From an uncultured Christensenellaceae bacterium (lineage in GTDB: Bacteria; Bacillota; Clostridia; Christensenellales; Aristaeellaceae), in NCBI GenBank assembly GCA_905236495.1, contig CAJOPV010000019.1, forward strand, positions 1 to 28,339: 28,339 nucleotides of DNA, in the 5' to 3' direction. Shown here piece by piece: positions 1 through 7,841 of this stretch; the stretch's first letter is position 1; the number at the start of each line of letters is the position of its first letter. The notes under the pieces are model-generated. The model did not search any database and had not been told where the DNA came from. It was given only the letters and a program-made list of their open reading frames with translations. The position numbers and the translations under genes are program-made.

Positions 1-33
1 GAAGGGGAGCAGGAGCTTTCCATCTTCTATTGA
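1..33 (+). CDS. 3' end of an upstream gene, cut by the window edge
   Basis: Frame 1 reads ten codons (EGEQELSIFY) and then TGA at 31-33, just before the ribosome binding site of the next gene. This is too short to identify by sequence. In Bacillus subtilis the gene before yprB (mrfB) is the helicase yprA (mrfA), so a MrfA-like helicase is a reasonable guess from gene order alone. Confidence 0.35.
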   Translation, partial: EGEQELSIFY

Positions 34-52
34 TACTTGAGGTGATTACGCT

Positions 53-1171
53 TTGCTGTCCCTGCGGGAAAAATTGAAAGCGGCGGGCCAGACCCCCAAG
101 CAGCCGGATAAGCCCAGACCGGAGGATTGCCTGATCAAGGCGTTTTCCGTGCCGGGGGAAAGGCTTCTTTTGCCGGAGGAAATCGGGGGCGATTCCTTAT
201 CCCTCATGCTGGGCGGGGAATGGCAGGATATCCGAAGGGAGGACATCTGCTTCCTGGATACGGAAACCACCGGCCTGTCCCACGGGGCGGGCACCGTGGC
301 CTTCCTGGTGGGCGTCGGCTGTTTTGACGAAAAGGGCTTTACCGTTCGGCAGTACCTGATGCGGGATTATGACGAGGAAATTTTTCTGCTGAAGCACGTT
401 TCGGATGAAATGAACAAACGAAAGGTGCTTTGCACCTTTAACGGGGCCACCTTCGACCTGCCCCTGCTGGAGGCCCGCTTCACCATGCACAGGCTTCGGG
501 ATCAGATGCCGGTGAAGCCTCACGTGGATCTTTTGCCCGCCAGCCGAAGGGTATGGAAGCTGCGGCTGCAAAGATGCAGCCTTACCGCGCTGGAGGAGGC
601 GGTGCTGGGCCTGGAACGAGTGGATGATCTGCCCGGGGCGCTGGTGCCGGAAAGGTATTTCAGCTTCCTCAAGACAAAGGATTTTGCGCTGCTTAAGGAC
701 GTATTGGATCACAATGGGCAGGATATCGTATCCCTGGCCTATATCCTGGATCGGCTGATCCGATTGCACGATCAGCCCCTGGCCTACGCCCGGGCGCCGG
801 AGGATCTGTTCAGCATCGGCAGGGTGTATGAAAAGCGGGGCAACGGAGAGAAGGCCCGGATGTGCTACCGGGCGGCGGACAGGGGCACCGTATCGGTGCT
901 GGCCCGGGGACGGATTGCGGAAAGCTACCGCAAAGCCGGGGAGTGGGATCAGGCCGCCCAAACCTTAGAGCAGATGGTGAAGGACCGGCAGGGGGGCGTC
1001 GGCCCCCTCATCGCCCTGGCAAAAATACAGGAGCATAAAAAGAGGGATATTCCCGCCGCCATCGAATATACCAGACGGGCCATACTGCTTTCGGCGAACA
1101 GCGAAAACGCCGATATGCAGGCCCTGCAGCGGCGGTATGCGCGGCTGATGCAAAAGGCAAGGAGGCAATGA
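53..1171 (+). CDS. yprB: YprB/MrfB-like DEDD exonuclease with TPR tail
   Basis: A 372-residue protein with an RNase H-like (DnaQ-type, DEDD) exonuclease fold followed by TPR-like helices. The first acidic motif is FLDTETTGL (D69, E71), the second is FNGATFDLP (D135), and the third is HNGQDIVSL (D224, with H220 upstream), so all four acidic positions are present. Residues about 250-350 form helical repeats rich in A, Y and E/K (for example AEKARMCYRAA-type helices). The TTG start is supported by GAGGTGA at 39-45, seven bases upstream. In B. subtilis MrfB works with the helicase MrfA in a UvrA-independent repair route for mitomycin damage; that role is inferred here from the architecture. The next gene, also TPR, begins three bases after the stop, so the two are surely co-transcribed. 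Confidence 0.85.
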   Translation: MLSLREKLKAAGQTPKQPDKPRPEDCLIKAFSVPGERLLLPEEIGGDSLSLMLGGEWQDIRREDICFLDTETTGLSHGAGTVAFLVGVGCFDEKGFTVRQYLMRDYDEEIFLLKHVSDEMNKRKVLCTFNGATFDLPLLEARFTMHRLRDQMPVKPHVDLLPASRRVWKLRLQRCSLTALEEAVLGLERVDDLPGALVPERYFSFLKTKDFALLKDVLDHNGQDIVSLAYILDRLIRLHDQPLAYARAPEDLFSIGRVYEKRGNGEKARMCYRAADRGTVSVLARGRIAESYRKAGEWDQAAQTLEQMVKDRQGGVGPLIALAKIQEHKKRDIPAAIEYTRRAILLSANSENADMQALQRRYARLMQKARRQ

Positions 1172-1174
1172 CGC

Positions 1175-1876
1175 ATGGGATTTATGGATGGGATCAGGGC
1201 CCGGAAGGCCATTATGTCGCACCAGAAGGGCCACCCGGAGGCCGCCAAGCCGGAATATGAACGGCTGTATGAAAGCGGCTTTGTTTCCGCGGCGTATATG
1301 CTGCCCTACGCGGTGATCCTGCTGCGGGAAGGCGGCGAGGAAAACTATCTGAAAGTCAAGGAGATCCTGAAAAAAGCGGAAAAAGCGCCGGATATGCGCC
1401 CGGATCGGCGGCAGGAGCTGCTCATGGATTACGCCGTGGCCCAGTATAAGCTGGGGGAAACGGATAAGGCCCTGAGCCTGCTGGAGGCCAGCCACCGCAA
1501 ATCCCCCTGCGGCATCACCTATCAGGCCCTGGGCTTCCTTTACATTGAGGCGGGGGACAAGGAAAAGGCCCTGAGTTATAACCTGGAGGCCCTGGATTAC
1601 GACGACGAAGACCCGGTGGTGCTGGATAACCTGGGCCAGACCTATTACCGCCTGCTGGGCGATAAGGAAAAGGCCAAGGCGTATTTTGACAAGGCCATTG
1701 AGATCAAGGATAACCAGATCGACACCCTGTATTTCCTTTCCCGGTACGATCTGGACGCGGGAGACAAGCAGGCCGCGCTGGAAAAGCTGAGGGAGGCGGC
1801 AAAGGGCCGTTTTTCGCCCCTCAATTACGCCACCAAAGAAATGGTGGAAAAGGAGATCACCGCCCTGGAAGGGTAA
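1175..1876 (+). CDS. TPR-repeat protein, function unknown
   Basis: A 233-residue, charged, apparently cytoplasmic protein made almost entirely of tetratricopeptide-like helix pairs. The clearest repeats are at about residues 86-120 (YAVAQYKLGETDKALSLLEA) and 121-185, with the typical G-Y-A and N-L-G spacing in LGFLYIEAGDKEKALSYN and LGQTYYRLLGDKEKAKAYFDKA. There is no signal peptide or membrane segment. TPR proteins are scaffolds that hold partner proteins; no partner can be named from the sequence. The ATG follows AAGGAGG (1158-1165) at good spacing, three bases after the stop of the exonuclease gene, and the gene ends at a strong terminator. It is therefore the last gene of that operon and may act with the exonuclease, whose own C-terminus is also TPR-like. 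Confidence 0.8.
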   Translation: MGFMDGIRARKAIMSHQKGHPEAAKPEYERLYESGFVSAAYMLPYAVILLREGGEENYLKVKEILKKAEKAPDMRPDRRQELLMDYAVAQYKLGETDKALSLLEASHRKSPCGITYQALGFLYIEAGDKEKALSYNLEALDYDDEDPVVLDNLGQTYYRLLGDKEKAKAYFDKAIEIKDNQIDTLYFLSRYDLDAGDKQAALEKLREAAKGRFSPLNYATKEMVEKEITALEG

Positions 1877-1884
1877 GCAAGCAT

Positions 1885-1925
1885 GGGCCGCTTTCCGGCA
1901 GACGCCGGCAAGCGGCCCGGTTTTT
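1885..1925 (+). terminator. Rho-independent terminator after the TPR gene
   Basis: A 9-bp GC-rich stem (1885-1893 with 1910-1918) encloses a second 5-bp stem (1895-1899 with 1904-1908, loop AGAC). It is followed by GG and TTTTT at 1921-1925 and by more T-rich sequence. It starts eight bases after the stop codon and separates the exonuclease/TPR operon from the exported-protein genes. Confidence 0.9.
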
Positions 1926-2005
1926 CAGTTTTTTCCCGAATGATGGAACAATCCGGCCTTTTCATTCGTCATAATGGAGGAAGACATGCAGAGAGGAGAA
2001 AAGCC

Positions 2006-3553
2006 ATGCGGCGGTTTTTATGCCTGATCCTGGGGCTGGCGCTTTTGTGCGCTTCCGGGATGGCGGAAGAGGAATATGACCCGTTTGCGGAGTACGCGCC
2101 TTACTGCGCTCTGGAGGGCGGCACCCTGACGATCTTTGAAGGGCTGGAAAGGCTGGGAGACTACACGGGAAATTCGGTCTATAACCCGGAGACGGAGGAT
2201 TGGGATTATATCGAAGACCCGGAGGAGGAAGCCTGGTTTGAGGAACGGGAGGGGCTGTGGTTTTACCGGGACGAAATCGACTTTTCCCGGGTCCTGCTGC
2301 CGAAAAGCCTGAAGCGCATCGGCTCGGAGGCCTTTGACTGCTTCTCCTTTACCGAATTTACGCTGCCCGCCTCCCTGGAAAAAATCTATGAAGGGGCTTT
2401 CTATCTGTGCCTTTTCGACGTGCTGCGGATCGAAGCGGCGGTGCCCTACGAACAAATCTACGATGCCTTATATGATTGCTCCGTGTATGCTTATGAGGTG
2501 CCGGAGGATCATCCGCTGTACAAGTCCGTGGACGGGGCGCTGTTTACCAGGGACGGGAAAACGCTGCTGGCTTATCCCAACGCCCGGATGGATGAACACT
2601 GGGACGTGCCTGCCGGGGTGGAGCGCATCGGGAAGCGGGCCATCCAAAATGAGCATCTCAAAACCCTGTCCCTGCCCATTGGATTGCAGGCGGTGGAGGA
2701 TTACGCCTTTTCCGGCTGCACCCGGCTCCAATCCGCCGCCCTGCCCCTGACGGTGAAGGAGATCGGCACGGGGATCTTTGACGAATGCGTATCGTTGGAG
2801 CTGGTGTCCCTGCCCCAGGGCCTGGAGGCGGACAAGGATGAAAGCGGCATCTGGACGGTGTATTACGCCGACGATTCCATCTTCCGTGGGGATAACGGCG
2901 ATACGCTGAAAGAAAAGCGCGGCGAGGAGGACGACGACTACGTTCCCCTCTACGAACCGGCAAGGCTTGTGGGAGAGGAAGAATGGATCGCCGTCTATCG
3001 GGAAAGCCGGGGAGGCCAGCCCGTCCTGTATCTGCCCCGGGGCTATATCCTGCGATCCTGCGTCCTGAAGGACGGGCGCTGCTCTCTCCAGGAGGCGAAA
3101 ACCTACCAGGATCTGGGCTGGGCGGAGGCAAGAGAGGTGCGGGTCATCAACAATGAAACGCTGTTTACCTACGATTGGGGTTCCGCCCGCCCGCCGGAAG
3201 AGGAGGAATGGGACGGCGGTGAAACGGATTTTGAGCTGTATGGGCCGTTTATCGAAATCTGGTGGAACGACTATGCGCAGCGCGCTTACCTGCCCATTCA
3301 GGAAGTGACCCTGTTTCGGGATGCGAATGGGAAGGAGGGGAACTATGGCATCGTGTTTGCCGACGATCCCTACGATCCGATCCCGCTTTTGCTTTCTCCC
3401 AATGGCGAAATGCTGGAGGAGCTGTTTACCGGCGATCAGGTGAAGGTGCTGGAGGAAAAGGACGGCTGGGACCGGGTCAGCACCGGCTTTGCGGAGGGCT
3501 GGGTGCCCCGCTGTCAGGTGAAGATCATAACGAAAGTGAACGAGGGGGAATGA
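2006..3553 (+). CDS. Secreted leucine-rich-repeat (BspA-type) protein with C-terminal SH3 domain
   Basis: A 515-residue exported protein. The N-terminus MRRFLCLILGLALLCASGMA is a Sec signal peptide, probably cut after residue 20. Residues about 90-275 carry BspA/LRR_5-type repeats of the form LP-x-(S/G)-L-x-x-I-G-x-x-A-F, for example LPKSLKRIGSEAF, LPASLEKIYEGAF and LPLTVKEIGTGIF. The last 50 residues (GEMLEELFTGDQVKVLEEKDG, then W-x-x-V...GWVP) look like a bacterial SH3 domain, which often binds cell wall. The reading frame is open further upstream to 1883, but that start lies inside the terminator; the ATG at 2006 has GAGGAG just upstream and begins the signal peptide, so I chose it. A possible -10 box (CATAAT, 1970-1975) lacks a good -35. 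The PstS-like gene follows after four bases. Ligand unknown. Confidence 0.85.
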   Translation: MRRFLCLILGLALLCASGMAEEEYDPFAEYAPYCALEGGTLTIFEGLERLGDYTGNSVYNPETEDWDYIEDPEEEAWFEEREGLWFYRDEIDFSRVLLPKSLKRIGSEAFDCFSFTEFTLPASLEKIYEGAFYLCLFDVLRIEAAVPYEQIYDALYDCSVYAYEVPEDHPLYKSVDGALFTRDGKTLLAYPNARMDEHWDVPAGVERIGKRAIQNEHLKTLSLPIGLQAVEDYAFSGCTRLQSAALPLTVKEIGTGIFDECVSLELVSLPQGLEADKDESGIWTVYYADDSIFRGDNGDTLKEKRGEEDDDYVPLYEPARLVGEEEWIAVYRESRGGQPVLYLPRGYILRSCVLKDGRCSLQEAKTYQDLGWAEAREVRVINNETLFTYDWGSARPPEEEEWDGGETDFELYGPFIEIWWNDYAQRAYLPIQEVTLFRDANGKEGNYGIVFADDPYDPIPLLLSPNGEMLEELFTGDQVKVLEEKDGWDRVSTGFAEGWVPRCQVKIITKVNEGE

Positions 3554-3557
3554 GAAC

Positions 3558-4601
3558 ATGAAAAAGCTTCTGTGCGCGGTGATGGCCCTGTGGCTGCTGG
3601 CGGCGCCTGCCCTGGCGGATAACCCGGATACCGGCTCCTGGAGCCAGATCAGCCAGGCCCTGACCCGGGATGAGGATTGGCAGCAGTATGCGGAGGGGGA
3701 TTTCTTCCGTCTGGGCGATGTCACGCCCTTGGGAGAGGAAGGATTGTTCATCGCTTCCTACGGCACCTATCCCAGCATGGACGGCAGCACTGTCTGTGTG
3801 CCCATGGCGATGGAGCTGGCCCGGCAATGGCTGGGCTTGACCGAGGAGGACATGAACGGCTTTGTGAACTTCTCCACCACGCCCTACGCCTATGAGAGGC
3901 TTACGGCGAATAAACCCAATCCCCTTTCCACCGTGAAAAGCCGGGGGATCATGATGGACGATACCCACCCCATCGACCTGGTGCTGGCGACCTATCCCAA
4001 CGCCGACGAGCGGAAGGCCGCGGAGGACGCCGGGGTGGAGCTGGAATATGTGCCCTTCTGCTGCGACGCTTTCATTTTCATGGTGAACAGTCAAAACCCG
4101 GTGGAGAGCCTGACGGTGCGCCAGATTCAGGAAATCTATACCGGGCAGATCATCTCCTGGGCCCAGGCAGGCGGCGAGCAGCGGGCTGTGGATGCTTACC
4201 AGCGGCCTCACGGCAGCGGCAGCCAGACCGCTATGGAGGAAATGGTGATGCAGGGGCTGAACATGAGCACGCCCAACGCCAACTACATTTCCGACGGCAT
4301 GGCGGAGGCTGTGGAGCAGGTGGGCAATTACGATAACGGGCAAAACGCTATCGGGTACAGCTACCTGTATTACGTGAACGAGCTGGTGGAAAGCGGAGGC
4401 ATCAAGGTGCTTGCCATCGACGGCGTTGCGCCTACCGATGAAAACTTGCAGTCCCGGGCCTATCCCTTCACGGTGAACTATTACGCCGTCTATCGCAAGG
4501 GCGACGACAATACGGCGGCCTTCGTCGATTGGCTCGTAAGCCCGGCAGGGCAAAAGGCCGTAGCGCAGGCGGGGTACGTGCCTTTGCAGCCTGTGGAATG
4601 A
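3558..4601 (+). CDS. PstS-like phosphate-type substrate-binding protein
   Basis: A 347-residue exported protein of the PstS-like periplasmic binding fold. MKKLLCAVMALWLLAAPALA is a signal peptide of the AxA type; there is no lipobox cysteine, so a lipid anchor is not evident. The motif RPHGSGSQTAMEE (R216, G219-S222) matches the anion-binding loop of PstS, and SLTVRQIQEIYTGQIISW matches the conserved helix of that family. The C-terminus YAVYRKGDDNTAAFVDWL followed by SPAGQKAVAQAGYVPL is also typical. The ligand is therefore probably phosphate or another small oxyanion, by family. Genes for the PstC/A/B transporter are not next to it. It starts four bases after the LRR/SH3 gene and is co-transcribed with it, which suggests an envelope role or a sensing role as well as uptake. 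Confidence 0.85.
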   Translation: MKKLLCAVMALWLLAAPALADNPDTGSWSQISQALTRDEDWQQYAEGDFFRLGDVTPLGEEGLFIASYGTYPSMDGSTVCVPMAMELARQWLGLTEEDMNGFVNFSTTPYAYERLTANKPNPLSTVKSRGIMMDDTHPIDLVLATYPNADERKAAEDAGVELEYVPFCCDAFIFMVNSQNPVESLTVRQIQEIYTGQIISWAQAGGEQRAVDAYQRPHGSGSQTAMEEMVMQGLNMSTPNANYISDGMAEAVEQVGNYDNGQNAIGYSYLYYVNELVESGGIKVLAIDGVAPTDENLQSRAYPFTVNYYAVYRKGDDNTAAFVDWLVSPAGQKAVAQAGYVPLQPVE

Positions 4602-4641
4602 CCGTCGGAGGCCTGTGAAACCCTGCGGCTTGCGTCCCTTG

Positions 4642-4664
4642 TGCCCCGCCCAGACGACGGGGCA
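4642..4664. other. GC-rich hairpin in the gap before the carboxypeptidase gene
   Basis: TGCCCCG at 4642-4648 pairs perfectly with CGGGGCA at 4658-4664 around a nine-base loop. Alternative pairings exist: CCGTCG at 4602-4607 with CGACGG at 4655-4660, and CCCTGC at 4621-4626 with GCAGGG at 4662-4667. No T-run follows, so it is a poor intrinsic terminator. The whole gap (4602-4844, 243 bases) contains no gene or convincing sigma-A promoter that I can see, and I recognise no riboswitch class in it. Confidence 0.35.
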
Positions 4665-4844
4665 GGGCGGATAAAGCAACGAGGGCCTTACTCTTACGCT
4701 GCCTGGTTTTTGCGTCCGCAGGATCCGAACGGGCGGGGCCTGGGGAGGCGCCGGATGGCAGCGCCTTCAACGTCATCCTCTTTCATCTATCGAATAAAAC
4801 GTGCTTTTCCGGGCCATGCTGAACCTGAAAAGGAGGAGAATTGC

Positions 4845-6011
4845 ATGGCCCGTTTTTTGCGTATGTGCTGCGTTTTGTGCGTCCTGACGCTGATGGTTTC
4901 CGCGTCCCCCGCCGCTTTGGCGGCCCCGCTGGAGGAGGGCGCGCCCATGGCCCTCACCGCCCCCAGCGCCATCCTGATGGAGGCGGAGGGCGGCACGGTG
5001 ATCTTTGAAAAGAACGCGGATGAGCACAGGCCCGCCGCGTCCATCACGAAGCTGATGACGCTGCTGATCGTCCTGGAAAAGCTGGACGCGGGGGAAATCA
5101 CCCTGGAGGATGAGATCACCGTATCCACCGCGGCGGCGGCCCAGCCGGGCAGCCAGGCCTTTCTGGACGCGGGAAGTAAGTATCAGCTGAAAGACCTGCT
5201 GAAATCCGCCATCATTGCCAGCGCCAACGACAGCGCCGCCGCCCTGGCGGAATACGTCGCCGGGACGGAGGAAAGCTTCGTCACCCTCATGAACGCCAAA
5301 GCGGCGGAGATGGGCCTTGAAAATACCCAATATGCGAATTGCACAGGCCTGCCCGCCGACGGGCAATATACCTGCGCCCGGGACGTGGCGGTGATCAGCC
5401 GGGCGGTGACCGGCCACCCCACATATTTTACATATTCATCCACCTGGCTGGATACCCTGACCCACCCGTCGGGCAGGGTGACCGACCTGACCAACACCAA
5501 CCGGCTGGTGCGGTTTTACGCCGACTGCGACGGCTTGAAAACGGGCAGCACCAGCGAGGCCAAATACTGCCTTTCCGCTACGGCGGAGAGAAACGGCATG
5601 CGGCTCATTGCCGTGGTGCTGGGGGTTCCCAACAGCCAGACCCGCTTTGACGAGGCCCGGGCTATGATGGATTACGGCTTTTCCGCTTACCAGCGGGCCC
5701 AAGTGGCCCGGGCAGGGGACCTGACCGGGGTCACGGTGCCCGTAAAGCTGGGGGCCCGGGATCAGGTGGAGGCGGCCCTGGGCCAGGGCTTATCGCTGCT
5801 GCTGCGCCCGGGAGAGCAAAAGCAGCTGACCTTTGAAACGGTGCTGCCCGAATCCGTCACCGCCCCGGTGAAGGCGGGGGACCCTCTTGGCACCGTGCGG
5901 CTGATGCTCCGGGATCAGGTGGTGGCGGAAATCCCCGCCGTGGCAGCCCAGGACGTGCGGCTGCCCGGCCTGCTGGAAGGCTTTTTCAGACTCACGGAAA
6001 ACTGGCGCTGA
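4845..6011 (+). CDS. dacF: D-alanyl-D-alanine carboxypeptidase (DacF/PBP5 family)
   Basis: A 388-residue penicillin-binding protein of the low-molecular-weight class C type, which trims the terminal D-alanine from peptidoglycan stem peptides outside the membrane. Residues 1-27 are a signal peptide ending ALAA. All three active-site motifs are present: SITK (S66, K69), SAN (S126-N128) and KTG (K232-G234). A C-terminal beta-rich PBP5_C-type domain follows at about 285-365, and the last 16 residues (LPGLLEGFFRLTENWR) could form the amphipathic membrane anchor of this family. The frame is open to 4641, but AAGGAGGAG just before 4845 and the signal peptide fix the start. dacF in Bacillus is a sporulation gene; whether this one is sporulation-specific cannot be told, so DacB or DacA type is also possible. 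Confidence 0.9.
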   Translation: MARFLRMCCVLCVLTLMVSASPAALAAPLEEGAPMALTAPSAILMEAEGGTVIFEKNADEHRPAASITKLMTLLIVLEKLDAGEITLEDEITVSTAAAAQPGSQAFLDAGSKYQLKDLLKSAIIASANDSAAALAEYVAGTEESFVTLMNAKAAEMGLENTQYANCTGLPADGQYTCARDVAVISRAVTGHPTYFTYSSTWLDTLTHPSGRVTDLTNTNRLVRFYADCDGLKTGSTSEAKYCLSATAERNGMRLIAVVLGVPNSQTRFDEARAMMDYGFSAYQRAQVARAGDLTGVTVPVKLGARDQVEAALGQGLSLLLRPGEQKQLTFETVLPESVTAPVKAGDPLGTVRLMLRDQVVAEIPAVAAQDVRLPGLLEGFFRLTENWR

Positions 6012-6027
6012 AACGGCCTTCCCAAAT

Positions 6028-6055
6028 ATACCGCGTTTCGGCGCGGTATTATTTC
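6028..6055 (+). terminator. Probable terminator after the carboxypeptidase gene
   Basis: ATACCGCG at 6028-6035 pairs perfectly with CGCGGTAT at 6042-6049, loop TTTCGG, followed by TATTATTTC. The U-run is interrupted, so termination may be incomplete. It lies 17 bases after the stop codon. Confidence 0.65.
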
Positions 6056-6127
6056 ATCAGACCAAAGCACGGAAAATAAGCAAAAATATGAACAAAAGAA
6101 ATAATTTTGTAAAAATTACGGGAAATA

Positions 6128-6156
6128 TTGACAAGACAGCGCAGAAATATTACAAT
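6128..6156 (+). promoter_or_regulatory. Strong sigma-A promoter of the VanW-domain gene
   Basis: TTGACA at 6128-6133 is a perfect -35 box, followed by exactly 17 bases and TACAAT at 6151-6156, a one-mismatch -10 box. It lies in an AT-rich island (about 6056-6180) that stands out from the GC-rich surroundings. The VanW-domain gene starts 42 bases downstream of the -10 box. Confidence 0.88.
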
Positions 6157-6197
6157 TAAATAGAATCAGGTTTGTTTATGAAGAGAGGTGGGGCGGC

Positions 6198-7823
6198 ATG
6201 ACCCAGAAGCAGGGAGGAAACGGGCGCATGCGCCCCGCATTTCCCCAGGAGGAAAGGCCGGAAATGGCCCAGCGCACCCAGGAGGACTGGGCCGCCTACC
6301 CGGATATGGTGTATCGGGCGGCCCGGCAGGAGGACCTTGCCCGGACGGCGGAGCCCGTGGCTGTGCAAAGCGCGGGATATGGCTGGGCCGCGGGGGGAAC
6401 GCCCCGCAAGCCCCGGCGCACCGCTTTGTGGGCCTGCGTTTTCCTGTCCGCGCTGGCGGTTTTGTGCCTGATGCTCTACGGGGTGGTTTCTCTTCGGGAG
6501 CCGGAAAAGATTTTCCGGCAGAAGGCCCAGATCGTGAACCAATCCACCATCGCCCAGGGGGTGCGGGTGGACGGGGTGCACGTGGGCGGCATGACGAAGG
6601 AGGAGGCCCGAAAGGCCCTGGAAAACGGGAACACAGGCGCCGCCGCGGCGCTGAATATCACCGTGCAGGTGGATTCGGACGTGTGGAACCTGACGGGGAA
6701 CGAATTGCCCCTGGAGCGCAACCTTGCCGCCGTGCTGGATACGGCCTACGCCATCGGCAGGCAGGGATCCCCGGAGACCATCGCTTCCTCCGTCACGCCC
6801 TTTGAGTACCGCTATCAGCACCTCTATCACACCGTCACCACCCCCGTGAACCTGACGACCGCCGTGACCTACGATCCCGCCCGGGTGCGGCAGCTGGTGG
6901 GCATCATCGAAAACCGGGTGAACCGGGACGCGGCGGATGCCCAGGTGGCGACCTTTGATTTCAACACCAGATCCTTTACCTTTACCCAGGATCAAACGGG
7001 CCGCCGCATGGATGGAGACGCCCTGTACGATCAATTGATTTCCGCCCTGGACCGGCGGGATTACAGCGCCCGGATTTTCGTGCAGAGCCAGGCCGTGGCC
7101 CCTCGGGTGACGGCGGAGCAGCTGATGCAGTCCTTCGCCCTGATTTCCAGCTATTCTACCCAGACCACCGCCGACAGCAATCGGAACAATAATATCAACC
7201 TTGCCTGCCACGCGTTGATGAATACCGTGGTGATGCCGGGAGAGACCTTTTCCTTCAACAAGACCACGGGCCAGCGCACCGCCGAAAAGGGCTATCTGCC
7301 AGCCGCCGCCATTCAGGGCGGGGCCACGGTGGACGAGGTGGGGGGCGGCGTTTGCCAGGTGAGCAGCACCCTCTTTAACGCCGCCGCCATGGCGGATATG
7401 ACGATCCTGAAACGTGCGCCTCACACCTGGCCCAGCAATTACGTGGATAAGGGCCGGGACGCCACGGTGAACTGGCCCAACCTGGATTTTTCCTTCCGCA
7501 ACGATCGGGATACCCCCATTTTCATCGTGGCCTATTATCAGCAGCGGGTATGCACCGTGGAGCTTTACGGCGGCACCCTGGGGCCGGGGAAAAGGATCGA
7601 CCTGGAAACGAAGCTGATCTCCTCCACCCCGCCGCCAAGCGAGCCTATTTACGAGCAAAACCCCCTGCTGGAGCCCGGCACCGTGCAGGAAAAGAAAAAG
7701 GCCCGAACGGGGTATCTGGTGGAGACGTACAAGGTTTATCGGCAAAACGGCGCGGAAGTGAAGCGGGAGCTTTTATGCACCTCGGATTATCAGATGATCC
7801 AGCAGGTGATCGAATACAACTGA
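6198..7823 (+). CDS. Membrane-anchored VanW-domain protein
   Basis: A 541-residue protein with about 75 polar cytoplasmic residues, one membrane helix (about 76-98, TALWACVFLSALAVLCLMLY) and a large outer part. Residues about 110-300 resemble the peptidoglycan-binding-like PG_binding_4 domain that usually precedes VanW. The VanW domain spans about 316-446, with the signature S-T-x-T...N-R-N-N-N-I, PGETFSFN and GGGVCQVSSTLFNAA. The C-terminal part (about 490-540, GYLVETYKVYRQNG) resembles a G5-like domain. VanW proteins occur in some vancomycin-resistance clusters, but the domain is common in Clostridia and its biochemistry is not settled. No other van gene is nearby, so resistance should not be inferred. 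It has its own strong promoter and is followed after 18 bases by a TetR-type gene. Confidence 0.88.
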   Translation: MTQKQGGNGRMRPAFPQEERPEMAQRTQEDWAAYPDMVYRAARQEDLARTAEPVAVQSAGYGWAAGGTPRKPRRTALWACVFLSALAVLCLMLYGVVSLREPEKIFRQKAQIVNQSTIAQGVRVDGVHVGGMTKEEARKALENGNTGAAAALNITVQVDSDVWNLTGNELPLERNLAAVLDTAYAIGRQGSPETIASSVTPFEYRYQHLYHTVTTPVNLTTAVTYDPARVRQLVGIIENRVNRDAADAQVATFDFNTRSFTFTQDQTGRRMDGDALYDQLISALDRRDYSARIFVQSQAVAPRVTAEQLMQSFALISSYSTQTTADSNRNNNINLACHALMNTVVMPGETFSFNKTTGQRTAEKGYLPAAAIQGGATVDEVGGGVCQVSSTLFNAAAMADMTILKRAPHTWPSNYVDKGRDATVNWPNLDFSFRNDRDTPIFIVAYYQQRVCTVELYGGTLGPGKRIDLETKLISSTPPPSEPIYEQNPLLEPGTVQEKKKARTGYLVETYKVYRQNGAEVKRELLCTSDYQMIQQVIEYN

Positions 7824-7841
7824 GGAAAGGGGCGAAGGGGC

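Noticed and set aside
1883..2005. N-terminal extension of the LRR protein
   Set aside because: It begins inside a strong terminator and would bury the signal peptide; the ATG at 2006 has a good ribosome binding site.
4641..4844. N-terminal extension of the carboxypeptidase
   Set aside because: No ribosome binding site, and it precedes a clear signal peptide that must be at the N-terminus.
6156..7745. 529-codon open frame on the minus strand opposite the VanW gene
   Set aside because: Antisense shadow rich in G, H, R and Q without motifs; it would also run over the promoter at 6128-6156.
6198..7823. Vancomycin resistance
   Set aside because: VanW alone does not confer it; no vanH, ligase, vanX or vanR/S genes are nearby.
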